Below, one piece after another: positions 1-8,847 of a stretch of 64,000 nucleotides of DNA. The position numbers were made by a program, and so were the translations under genes. The notes beneath the pieces were generated by a model. The model made no database searches. It worked only from the letters and a program-made list of their open reading frames with translations, and was not told where the DNA came from. The stretch lies in the NCBI GenBank assembly GCA_963210315.1, contig OY723238.1, positions 434,001 to 498,000 on the forward strand. The letters run 5' to 3'. Origin of the DNA: Rhynchopus euleeides (taxonomy: Eukaryota > Euglenozoa > Diplonemea > Diplonemida > Diplonemidae). The first letter of the stretch is position 1. Every line of letters starts with the position of its first letter.

Positions 1-904
1 CCCGATGTGCTCTACTGACAGTGCGTTGGCCTGGCGTGGCGGGTGTGAGTGGAAGTGAGACTTGCGCGGTCTTGAGGACACACAGAGAGGGAGAGGGCAC
101 GAATGCAAGGCGCCTTCCGCATTCCTGTTCCGTTGGTTACAAACACAATCACCCCCCGGGAGAGGGCGGGCCGGGGGCACTGCCAGGGGCGGAGATGGCT
201 TCTTGAGAGCTTCCGCCCAATGGACACGCATGTGTGCTGATTGTTAAGAAAGGACACGCTGACAAGACAAACGCTGAGGCTGGCACACGGAGGGGCGACA
301 ACAGGTCAGGCATGGGGCACGCGCCTCTCTTTTCCGGACACTGCCAGTGCGCCACCTCTTTGTGCCTTCGCGCATCATTCTCCTGCACTTCTGAGCAGAG
401 GCAATCAATCAATGCCGCTGCTTACAGCAGATCGCAACTTGCTAAGGAGGGAACCGTTGCCAGCACGGCTGCTGTGGATGCAGCCCGGAAGGGTAGCTTG
501 CAGCAGACGAAGATTTAAATAATCGAGTGGCTGAGAAGACACAAAAGATAGTTAGAGGCTCGGCCCTCAAGGGCGAAACAGCCAAAACAATGAATAGTCA
601 ATCAAAAGACACAGGGGTGGGGTGGCGTGGAAGCAGGTGTGCACCACACCCGTTCTCTGACCCTGGTACCTCGCCCGGGGGTAGCGCGTGACCGGGTTCG
701 GCACCGCCAGGCAGTGCCACACCCTTTTATCATCTCCGAAGGGAGATTTCACAGGGGAGGCTTGGCCAGTGGAACTTACAGAAATAAGGACGATACACCG
801 AGACCCCCCCCCCCCACCCAGGCCTGCTGCAGAGGGCACCGCCGCACCCACCCACCCACCCCCCCCTCCACGCCGCTATCCCTAGAACAAACCCCAGGCC
901 AGCT
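1..904. other. Gene-free stretch at window start
   Basis: No open frame here resembles a known family on either strand, and the short frames present overlap one another without conserved motifs. The right part (about 800-880) is C-rich. It is the downstream flank of the minus-strand EF-hand gene, so it probably holds that gene's 3' untranslated region. Confidence 0.5.
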
Positions 905-2663
905 TCAGCAAGACGAATGCATCGTCTCAGAACCTGGCGTGGCGGCGCGTGGGGGCAGCGCTGCTGGCGGGGGTTGCGGGGGGCGCGGAGTGGCCGCCCG
1001 CTGCGGCAGTTCTGTGTTGCCGAGGGACCGCGAGTTGGGGCATACATAGCACCATTGGATAGGGCGCGCGGACACCTCCGCCTTCGACGGCACGTGGGGC
1101 GGGGGGCGCGGGCCTCCGCCGCTCCCCGACCTCCTGGGGAGGTAGCCGTGGCCCGCCTGGTGGGTGTGGTGATCAGCAGCACTGGCCTGCAGGTCTGCCT
1201 CGCCAGCCTGCCTGTTCAGCTCAGCCAGGCTGTCGTCGGCGGTGGGGGTCGCTGCAGCGTGCCCTTCATGTACGCCATGTCGGGCTATCCTGTGTGCCCT
1301 GCTGTCGAAGAAGGGGTGCATGTCAGCCTTGGCGCGCACCTCCCGCCCGTGCTTCCTGCGGAGAGAGGCGGAGCGGGAGCCTGCGACGCGCCGGGTGCGC
1401 ATCTGCCTGTTGCGCAGCGCGTCCATCAGCGCTTTCTTGTGGAAGTCTGGCTGCATGCTGGCGGGCCACTGCAGGGTGTTGGACGTGCCGTCGTTGTTGT
1501 TCTTTCCCACAGAGAGGCGCATGGAGCGGCCCTTCAGGTATTCCAGGGAGAAGCGGTCGAGGAACTCTGTGATGGAGACCATGCCTGTGTTGCGTTTGTC
1601 CATCACATCGATGATATCGTTCAGCTCCCTGTCGTTTGTGCCGTATCGCTCCAGGGCAAACATGGCCCTGCGGAACTCTGCACGGGTCAGCAGGCCGGGG
1701 CGCTCTCTGGACCCGTGGCGCTGGAGGATGTCACGCATGCGGGCGCACCGGTCCACATAGTATTCTTTGACGATGCTCTTCATGTGGTCGCTGTCACCGC
1801 TGACTGCGTAGGGCGGCCCGTCGTACTGCGTTCTCGTATTGAGGCTGTGGGGGGAGGGCGGATGCAAGTTATTGTTCACAAATGCGCTACTACGCGTTGT
1901 TTCACCCACCACACGGAACAGGATATGAAGATGCTTGTTTGGTGGTCTCGCTCCTCCCCCAGTGAGAGCGGGGGTCGCCATACAGCTGAAGCACAGAATA
2001 ACCCCCCCCCCCCCCGTTGTCGTCGCAGCAAACACAAAGGCCCCCTGAACTATCCCAAACGGCATACTCAACCCCTGTCGTGTGCCGCTGTAGGGCGATG
2101 GGCATCACGCCTGCCGCGCGGAACCGCTTCTTCCACTCCACGCCAGACATGCGCCGCTGCACTACCTCCCAGAGGCGCTGCAGGTCCACAAGACCCTCCC
2201 CACGTTGCCCGAGGGGGTGCGGCTCGATCCCTTCCCCGTCAACAAGACAGTCCAGCACCACACATATGAGCACGCGCATGTCGCGCTCACGGCGGAAAGC
2301 AAGCTCCTGTGCGATCGCCTTGCAGAACACAGAGGCCGGGACGTACCCATTGCCACGGTGGTTGAGGTGCCGGCGGACCCGCTTGACGTCGTTCCAGTGC
2401 TCGTAGAGAAGATCTTTCATCTCACGCAACTCCTCCTCCGTAGGATCGGCAGACAGGCATCCGTGCACGTCGCCCAGGATTGCACGGCTGATACGCTTGA
2501 TCTCCTCCTTGCTGCGGCCGAGGACAGGCCCCCGTGGTGGGGGCGTCCCCCTTCGAAACGGCACGCCAGACGAGCTGCCGCAGGAAGATGAAGGGCGTGT
2601 CGGCACGCGCTGGGCTGACGGCCGCCACAGCGGCTGGCGAGGGACCTCGACAGCCGCGGCCAT
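905..2663 (-). CDS. EF-hand-like protein, two exons (join 905..1844, 2068..2663 on minus)
   Basis: Two overlapping minus-strand frames join cleanly through one GT-AG intron (1845-2067) to give a protein of 511 residues. The N-terminal third is basic and low-complexity. A first helical pair (around residues 55-160) contains a degenerate EF-hand-like loop, LNHRGNGYVPASVF. The second exon encodes an EF-hand pair with RAEFRRAMFALERYG followed by the loop DKRNTGMVSITEFLDRF, where the acidic and glycine positions fit a calcium-binding loop loosely. The C-terminal 200 residues are basic and proline-rich with no recognised domain. Calcium binding and a regulatory or cytoskeletal role are inference from the fold only. 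The start at 2663 is the first methionine of the upstream open frame; other in-frame starts are not excluded. It is the gene nearest the left edge and is transcribed like all other host genes here. Confidence 0.6.
1845..2067 (-). other. Spliceosomal-type cis intron of the EF-hand gene
   Basis: On the minus strand the donor reads GA|GTATGC at 2067. The acceptor reads CCCTCCCCCCACAG at 1845, with a pyrimidine tract. Removing 223 bases joins phase-2 codons and keeps the frame (…GVD-LNTRTQYD…). The intron also contains a run of about 14 G on the coding strand. Frame continuity on both sides is the evidence; no transcript was available. Confidence 0.6.
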
Positions 2664-2798
2664 GTCGCGGCTCCGAACTCACCAAAGCAACTGGGGTGCC
2701 TTGCAGTGTGGTGTTGCCTGCTCGGGGAAGGGATGTGAGGGATGGTGAGGAATGTGACACGTGACACGGCATGGCAGGGCAAGCGGCAACAGGGAGGT

Positions 2799-2964
2799 GC
2801 TTGGGAGGGTGGGGGCAGAGGCTGTCTGAAAGGACTGTGTCATCCTGAGCAGTCGCACCTCAGATGCAGTGCACGCTGCCTCCAACCAGCAGGGTCAGGA
2901 GGTGCTGTGCTGCGAGGCAACGAGCAAGGCTGTGCACCGCAAGCACACAAGCAGAACAGGTTGC
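2799..2964 (-). repeat. Conserved 3'-flank module of WD40 copy 1
   Basis: About 165 bases directly downstream of the stop codon, nearly identical at every member of the WD40 family in the window. It is non-coding relative to the gene and probably forms the 3' untranslated region. Other copies lie at 10881-11043, 12329-12494, 28562-28723, 30165-30330, 31696-31850, 53227-53386, 56003-56168, 58999-59164 and 60471-60636. Relics without a gene lie at 13740-13912, 54681-54870 and 58101-58155. Confidence 0.75.
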
Positions 2965-4107
2965 CTAAGTGCTGCCCTCACCCGGAACGTCACACACAGC
3001 ACACACATTCACAGACGAGTAGCTTGGTGTGAAGACCCACCTCCCACACGGACTGAGTGCAACACCGTATCCCATTGACCCCACTTGCCCCAAGCACTGC
3101 AAGGTGCTGAGGCTGTACAACTTGGTCTGGTAATGAAAGTGAAAAAACACTGCCACAACATCACCTGGCTGTGACACCGCAAGCAGGTACGGGGAATCAG
3201 AGTAAGTGACAGAACGGATGCAGGTGAGGGTGGTTGTGCACCACACCTTCAGTGACTTGTCATTAGAGCACGACAGCAGGTGCTTCTCGTCCTGAGTCAG
3301 GGCCATGTTGTACACAGTAGCTGTGTGCTCAGACAGGGTGTCGGTGTGGGTGAGGGTGCTGATGTCATACACACGGATGGTCTCGTCGTATGACCCGGTG
3401 AAGATCCTCGTAGTTGACACTACAATCCCCTGAACAGCATCGCTGTGCCCCTCCAGCACTGTGGCACTTGGTGTGCCCTCCAAGTCCCACACACACACCT
3501 TCCCATCATCGTCACCCGACACGAGACGTCCACAGTGTGTCCACCCTGCACTCCACACGTCTGTGTCGTGCTCCTCCAGACACCACACCAGTTCCCACGT
3601 TGCTGTCAGCCGCACGCAGATGGTGCTGTCATCCGAGCACGTTGCCAGCCACGTCCCACAGACTGAGAACGCAGTGGACGGAATGCCCTTCACCCCATGT
3701 GTGAGGTGCGCCACCACACCAGCAGTCCTGGTGTCAAACACAGTGATGTGTCCTTTGTTGTACCCCACTGAACACAGGGTGCCACACCTCGACAGTGTGA
3801 TGCCCAATCCATTCTTGTTATGCGCACTGTTGTAGACAGCGGGAGCGTTGACGTGTGGCCACCTGCGGACGAGCTGGACACGACCCCCAACCTCGAGACC
3901 CGTGTTGGCAACGCGCTCTGCATCGTCCAGGTCCTCGTCACACCCTTCGATGCGTGCCGCCAGCCCTGCAGCCTCCCGGTCTGCGTTGATGGAACCCGCG
4001 AACATCTCCTTGACCGCATCCGCCTTCAGGCTGAGCACGGTCCCGCCATCCGCAACACCGACGACACAGCTCCGCCCGCTCTCCACATGACACACCGACA
4101 CTTCCAT
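2965..4107 (-). CDS. Ubiquitin-like/WD40 propeller family protein, copy 1
   Basis: A protein of 380 residues if translation starts at 4107 (MEVSVCHVESGRS), the position conserved in all copies; the open frame runs further upstream without family similarity. Residues 1 to about 85 resemble a ubiquitin-like beta-grasp fold: MxVxVR start, a [10 protein letters not shown] helix and a closing [13 protein letters not shown]-type strand. The rest forms seven WD40 units, with signatures such as [27 protein letters not shown] and LKVWCTTT. Variable blade-surface residues include HDTDVWSAGW, GHSDAVQGIVV and EHTATVYNMAL. The usual WD in blade 2 reads VRL here. The 5' flank lacks about 60 bases that other copies share just upstream of the ATG. 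Function is unknown; the architecture suggests a binding scaffold coupled to a ubiquitin-like module (inference). Confidence 0.8.
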   Translation of the reverse strand: MEVSVCHVESGRSCVVGVADGGTVLSLKADAVKEMFAGSINADREAAGLAARIEGCDEDLDDAERVANTGLEVGGRVQLVRRWPHVNAPAVYNSAHNKNGLGITLSRCGTLCSVGYNKGHITVFDTRTAGVVAHLTHGVKGIPSTAFSVCGTWLATCSDDSTICVRLTATWELVWCLEEHDTDVWSAGWTHCGRLVSGDDDGKVCVWDLEGTPSATVLEGHSDAVQGIVVSTTRIFTGSYDETIRVYDISTLTHTDTLSEHTATVYNMALTQDEKHLLSCSNDKSLKVWCTTTLTCIRSVTYSDSPYLLAVSQPGDVVAVFFHFHYQTKLYSLSTLQCLGQVGSMGYGVALSPCGRWVFTPSYSSVNVCAVCDVPGEGST

Positions 4108-4249
4108 AGGTGCTCTTCTGCTGTGGGTGATGTGAAGATGACTTGGTGCGCAAGAAACACATGGGTGGCCCAATACAAGGGGGGTCTTGTATTCGGCGGT
4201 CCGTGAATTTTCCCATCATATTCATATGGTGTATCTTGCCCCAGGTGAC

Positions 4250-4391
4250 CTCGTGGAATCGCGAGTTGTGTCGTCGTTTCGAGCCTTCCAGACTACGTTC
4301 TCCTCTCGCCGGCTCACATCAGGTCTGGAACGAGAATCGAACCCGGGGATCAGTTCCAGGCAGACACAACTAGCACTGGGCACACAAGCAT
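4250..4391 (-). repeat. tRNA-derived SINE-like fragment
   Basis: On the minus strand the sequence contains CGGGTTCGATTCTCG, a good match to the RNA polymerase III box B / T-loop of tRNAs. It is preceded about 35 bases upstream by GTGCTAGTTGTGTC, a loose box A. The acceptor stem of a tRNA cannot be drawn, so this is not an intact tRNA gene. A related box-B-bearing stretch lies at 36335-36400. A SINE or tRNA relic is the likeliest reading. Confidence 0.35.
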
Positions 4392-4409
4392 GTATTCACT
4401 TTCAGGCAA

Positions 4410-4423
4410 CTACAGTTTCTGTA
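4410..4423 (+). other. Spliced-leader-like 14-mer, hairpin-forming
   Basis: CTACAGTTTCTGTA on the plus strand matches, from memory, the 3' half of the diplonemid spliced-leader exon and, over 12 bases, the kinetoplastid one. The following bases do not continue the leader, and no SL RNA intron or Sm site was recognised. The motif is itself a small inverted repeat (TACAG/CTGTA). It may be chance. Confidence 0.2.
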
Positions 4424-4539
4424 AACTCGGATTAACATCAGTCCTGTATTTGTGGTACCTCAACCAAAATAGCACGGTGTGGGTGGGTTGCCTCAGTCGA
4501 ACTCCAGCTCAATGGGGAAAAAGGCAGTGCGAGCAGGAG

Positions 4540-5035
4540 GGTGGGGCCTTCTCGTTGCAGTACTCAGCCTTCCAATACAAACAGCCTCCCCGCTGGGAGG
4601 CCTCGGCGCGCATTACCAAGGTGCAGCGGAACCTGAGGGAAGAGCACCCCACCCCCACCCCCACCCCCTCCCTACTCAACTCCACACGGTGCACTAGTAA
4701 CCCCCCTAACAAGCGGAGATACTGCACAACAAGTGATCAGTTGTTTATGCAACAAGCGCGCTCTTGAAAGATCGCAGGCGAGCGCGCGTTTCAAGAACAA
4801 GTGAACTTGTTATACATTTCCCACTTGGTTGCCCACTTGGTCGTGGGGTTACCAGTGCAGCTGGCGTGACTGCCCCCCCCCCCCTGAAGCTCCAGCACAC
4901 GCAAGCGCAGACCTAAGCAAGCGTCACGTGAGAGGCCCGCTTTCTCGTTGTAGTTTCGGCCTTCCAACCACGACACCTTCCCCTGGCAGGCCTCAGCAGG
5001 TATCACCAGGATCAAGGGAACCTGAGGTAGCAAGC
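4540..5035. repeat. Diverged direct repeat, two units of about 100 bp (4540-4645 and 4930-5035)
   Basis: Both units contain a TTCTCGTTG.AGT core, then a CAGCCTTCCAA-type stretch, GGAGGCCTC, an ATYACCA block and a GGAACCTGAGG end. They lie about 390 bases apart in the same orientation. Neither is coding. They may be old copies of one dispersed repeat. Confidence 0.5.
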
Positions 5036-6419
5036 CTCAGGACAACGTGTGTGCACATTCTCTCTCTATCTCACGATCTCTCTCTCTCTCTCCCGTATGA
5101 TTCAAGTGTGAATATCCCCGTCACGAAGACACCCGCACCCCAAACACACTCTCTCGCTGTCTCTTGCTGTGCTAGAATGATCACCCCCCCCCCCTCCCTG
5201 CTCCCCCCTCGAGCTGCTCCAGGCGCATCGCATCTTGCGGCCAATATTGCCTGCCAGCTGAATGTGTTTCCTCACGGAGTGTGTGTGCTTAAACATAGAT
5301 ACGGGGGAGTGGGTCAGAGAGGGCCCGGGGCAGGGGACTCCACGATGAAAAAATACACTGTAGGGGTTCACTGGGGATCTCCTGCATCTCTGCCTCAAGC
5401 GTGACTCCGGAGCCCAGGATAACGGGCGTAACATTACTGTATATATCCAACCCTGGTGGGTCGGGAAAAACCTCCCTCGCGCGCGTGTGTGTGTGTGTGT
5501 GGGGGGGGGGGGGGGGCGGGGGGTTGTGTGGGTGGTGCCATGGCTGCTCATCATGGATTCTTTAGTTAGGGCATTCAGTGTGGGCCAGCCTGTGGCACAC
5601 CCCCACCCAATCCCCAACCTCCTCCACACCCTCCTGCTGCCAGGAGGCTAGTGGTCTGCACGGGCATACGTTGGGTGTGTGGGGTCGTGGCTTGCTCAAA
5701 AAAAAGAACGTTTCCGCCAAAAAAAAATATCTCTCAAAAAGAACAGTAAGTTTGGCGGGAGCCAAGGAGAGGGGGCGAAGACATGCCGCTGGGGAATGGG
5801 GGGGAACCGCTGTCGGGCAACATTTCGGCAAAGAAAAAAATCGGCGGAGGGAAGAATGCACCGTTTATTTTTTTTTTCCGGCACCGTCGCGAAGGCCGCC
5901 GCCTGAAGCTCATGGGGGCATCAGATGACAAAATCTCTAGATTCTCAAAACAACCGACCCCTTTGCAAACCCGGGAGGCAGAGACGGCTAGCAGGGTTCA
6001 GCTCTCCTCTCCGGACATTGCACAGCACCCCAAAGAAGAGCACCGAGCCCCACGTCAACCGTGTTCGATAAACATGCTCTGCTGATCCGGCCTTCTGAGA
6101 CACACACAGAGCTCGTGCCGCAAGGTTAGGTCAGGGCATTCAGTGTGAGTCAGCCTTCTGCACACATTCCACCCCCACCCCCACCCCCAAACCCTGCCTG
6201 CCTGATGGGTGGGTGGGGGGTCACTCTATATATCGAAAGGCCGCACAGCCTCACCCCTCACCCCCCCCACCCTATAATGTGTAAATCACCCCCCCCCCCC
6301 CCAGCCCAATCCCCTCCACACCACCGTAGCACCTCGGCTTAATTGAGGCCGAGATGTTGACCATGTGTGGCGTGGTCCACCCACCCACCCACCCCCACCC
6401 CTTTCTGACCGCCGGAACC
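5036..6419. other. Gene-free, low-complexity intergenic stretch
   Basis: Contains CT-rich (5060-5095), GT plus poly-G (5482-5515) and poly-A/T stretches. A weak direct repeat with the core GGGCATTCAGTGTG occurs near 5570 and 6135. No family-like protein was seen on either strand. It lies downstream of the C13 peptidase gene. Confidence 0.5.
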
Positions 6420-7805
6420 TCATATTTTCGCTTGGGATTCGTTGACAAATATCTCGGATATTTTCGCGTCAGAGATGTCGCTCTGCTCTCCCTGCGCCAC
6501 CACCACCTCGCCGAACCGATGCGACGCCGACTGGGCCTCCGCATTCATCTTCTTCTCCACAGGGTGCTGGACCCAATACTGCCTCTCCGATTCTGCGAAA
6601 ACCTCGCCGAGGGTCCACCCCTTTTCGAGACCCTCCTTGACGCAGGCCATGAAAATGTTGGTGAAGGTTGCCCCGAGGGAATACTGCTGCTCACGAGACG
6701 TCGCCATCTGAAATATAGGCCACTTATCCACCCGGAAGTGCGCAAGATACCTCGGATCCGAGAGCCACTTGCAGTGCCCGCCGCTGGTGCAGAACTGATA
6801 CAACATGACGGTTTTCCGCCCCCCCATACAACCCGGAGCGATTGCCGTGACGATCTGCTGCCAATACAAACAGGTAAGGGGGGAGAGGTTCGCCAGCTCC
6901 ACTTCGGAGGAGACACTCGAAGGCAGCAACATGTCCCGCCCGGCTGTGGTGACCGCACCATACTGCCCGGTGTTGTGAGAGCGGTAGGGCATGAGGACGA
7001 ACCATTCTCGTGTCCGCAGGGAGGAGTGTTCGTGGTCATACTCCCGGCCCTCCTCGTCATGCGGCTCGTTGCAGACGTCGCACGTCTTGTCCCCCGTCTT
7101 GATACGCAGTGGCTTCGTGTTGTGCTTCGTCCGCGGCTGCTCCGGGTCCCCCTCCTCCCACTCCGTCTCCCCGACCGCAACAGAGTGGTGCCCCCCGTGC
7201 GATGTGAACCACAGAAACACGCTCTCCACCCCCTCCTTGGGCAGCACCCTGTCGCCCGGTTGCTGCGGCTCGCCCGACAGCACCGACACGACTGTGTCGG
7301 GGCGGAGGCGGGAGTGGTCGTAGTCTGCACCGCCATTATTGAGGAGGTCTGTGCAAGCGAGGCGGATTGCGTCTGCCCGGTCGCTGTACTTCTGCTTCTG
7401 GGCTTCCAGCTTGTCCGCATCGGTTACCCGGGTGTGTTCCAGGCAGAATTGGAGGTGTTCAGGCTCGCAGGGAGGGTGCCCCAGCACCGCAGCCTTCTCA
7501 AGCCAGTCGAGAGCTGCACCGATCCCAGCGACGACGATGACACGGTCTTTCCCGAGGGTGCGGCAGACTGAGGTGTAGACGTGGCCCAGCGTCTGCAGGA
7601 AGCTGACCTGCTGCCCCGGGTCAGGCCAAGGGCGTTTCTCATGTCCAAACGCCTCCCCAGGGGTCCCCCCGACGACCAGCACAGCCCACGCCCCCATAGC
7701 AGAGCGGCGCCCGGTGTGCCCTGCCTGGCCCGACGCGAGGCGTGCCTTCTGCGACAAAACAGGCGAGGCGCCGCAGTTCCTGATGTGGGATATAGACCGT
7801 CGCAT
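6420..7805 (-). CDS. Legumain-like (family C13) cysteine peptidase
   Basis: A protein of 461 residues if it starts at 7805, or 425 if it starts at 7697 (MGAWAVLVVGG). The core matches the C13 legumain/GPI8 fold. WAVLVVGG (residues 40-47) is the first strand. A helix-turn region leads to DYDHSRLRPDTVVSVLSGE. VFLWFTSHGG (196-205) carries the catalytic histidine His203. VMLYQFCTSGG (333-343) carries the probable catalytic Cys339. Both catalytic positions are kept. An insertion at about 236-262 contains the pair CDVC. The first 36 residues are arginine-rich, lack acidic residues and resemble a mitochondrial presequence more than a secretory signal, which is unusual for the family. Substrate and compartment are not known. 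A caspase-like relative is the main alternative. Confidence 0.65.
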   Translation of the reverse strand: MRRSISHIRNCGASPVLSQKARLASGQAGHTGRRSAMGAWAVLVVGGTPGEAFGHEKRPWPDPGQQVSFLQTLGHVYTSVCRTLGKDRVIVVAGIGAALDWLEKAAVLGHPPCEPEHLQFCLEHTRVTDADKLEAQKQKYSDRADAIRLACTDLLNNGGADYDHSRLRPDTVVSVLSGEPQQPGDRVLPKEGVESVFLWFTSHGGHHSVAVGETEWEEGDPEQPRTKHNTKPLRIKTGDKTCDVCNEPHDEEGREYDHEHSSLRTREWFVLMPYRSHNTGQYGAVTTAGRDMLLPSSVSSEVELANLSPLTCLYWQQIVTAIAPGCMGGRKTVMLYQFCTSGGHCKWLSDPRYLAHFRVDKWPIFQMATSREQQYSLGATFTNIFMACVKEGLEKGWTLGEVFAESERQYWVQHPVEKKMNAEAQSASHRFGEVVVAQGEQSDISDAKISEIFVNESQAKI

Positions 7806-8560
7806 GCAGCGAGGGTGGGGTGGGGGGTGGTGGGTGGGTGGGTGGGTGGGGAGGGCAGCGCCTGATTCCCCTGCCCCCCCAAGGGGGTGGGGGAGGGGGA
7901 GGGGGAGGGGGACTCGGCTGATACCACCCCCTCTGTGGTGGGGGGGGTGGTGGGGTGGCGGGTGTGGGTGAGGGATGGTAAAGCGTCACACAGCCCGGCG
8001 GCATAAAGGGGATGGGGCGGGTGGGAAGAGGGGGGAGGGGGAATTGTATGTCGTCATGTTTCGCCACGGTGCATGTCTGGAGGAGACTATGCGCAGAGAA
8101 AGGACAAGGCACCACGCACAGTGCATGCTGACTGGGGGTCGGGATGACCTCCACCGCACAAGCCAACCAGGCGTTTGCGGGTTTGCGGGGTTTGCGGGTT
8201 TCCGCCGAAGATAATCAATACAAGTCCCGGTGACCCCCACCAGACAATCGCATGTCGATTGAAAAGGGGGATATTTTACTCGGGGCCCTGAGCGGCTCCT
8301 GGATGGCCGGGCGATACCTTCTTCTGAGGTTTTTTTTGGACTGCATCCAACCTGCCGCCACACCCACACCCACACACGCCCCGCACCGAACAGGAGAAAG
8401 CAAGGCGACTGAGAAAATATCACCCCCCACACACACACACTCACCCCGTACCCCCCCCTCCCCCACTCCACCCCTGATCATTTTTTAGAAGCCCGCCCCA
8501 AACGCATCAACGGGGGACTTCGCTCTGTGCCAAAACTGTGTTAGTTTGTCACCCTTTTTT

Positions 8561-8661
8561 TGTGAGGCCGACTCGCGTCTCTGCGCGCCTGAGCGAGTCG
8601 GGGCACCAATAACACCTTCAGAGGGTGGCTTCGCTCAGACGTGCAAGCGAGTCGCCTCACA
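8561..8661. repeat. Short inverted repeat with nested stems
   Basis: TGTGAGGCCGACTCGC at the left (8561-8576) pairs with GCGAGTCGCCTCACA at the right (8647-8661), with one bulged base. Internal CTGAGCGA and TCGCTCAG pair as well. The whole could fold as a branched hairpin of about 100 nt. It could be a small foldback element or an RNA gene; neither is proven. Confidence 0.45.
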
Positions 8662-8667
8662 ATAAAT

Positions 8668-8668
<1 letters not shown>

Positions 8669-8701
<33 letters not shown>
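8669..8701. repeat. (AC)n microsatellite
   Basis: An uninterrupted dinucleotide run of about 32 bases. Confidence 0.9.
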
Positions 8702-8704
<3 letters not shown>

Positions 8705-8847
8705 CACCGAGGGTTTGGCACAGAGCGAAGGCCCCAGAGTGTTGTCTACTTTACCGAAGATCCGTTTCCAAATCTAAATCAGGCAAAGTTGGTAATGCCC
8801 GCTCGCCACTCCCGCTGGTCATAGAATACACACGCCGCGAACACACC

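Larger units (their letters stand above)
7806..8847. other. Gene-free G/C-homopolymer-rich stretch
   Basis: Consists largely of G-rich (7810-7970) and CA/C-rich (8350-8470) simple sequence. The only structured element recognised is an inverted repeat at 8561-8661. No supported coding region was found. Confidence 0.5.

Noticed and set aside
917-2269. 450-codon plus-strand frame opposite the EF-hand gene
   Set aside because: No family resemblance; the minus strand has EF-hand motifs and a frame-restoring intron.
4320-4391. Intact tRNA gene
   Set aside because: Box B is good, but no acceptor stem, D arm or anticodon arm can be drawn.
6354-7571. 405-codon plus-strand frame opposite the C13 peptidase
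   Set aside because: The minus strand carries the recognisable catalytic motifs; this frame is antisense to it in GC-rich sequence.
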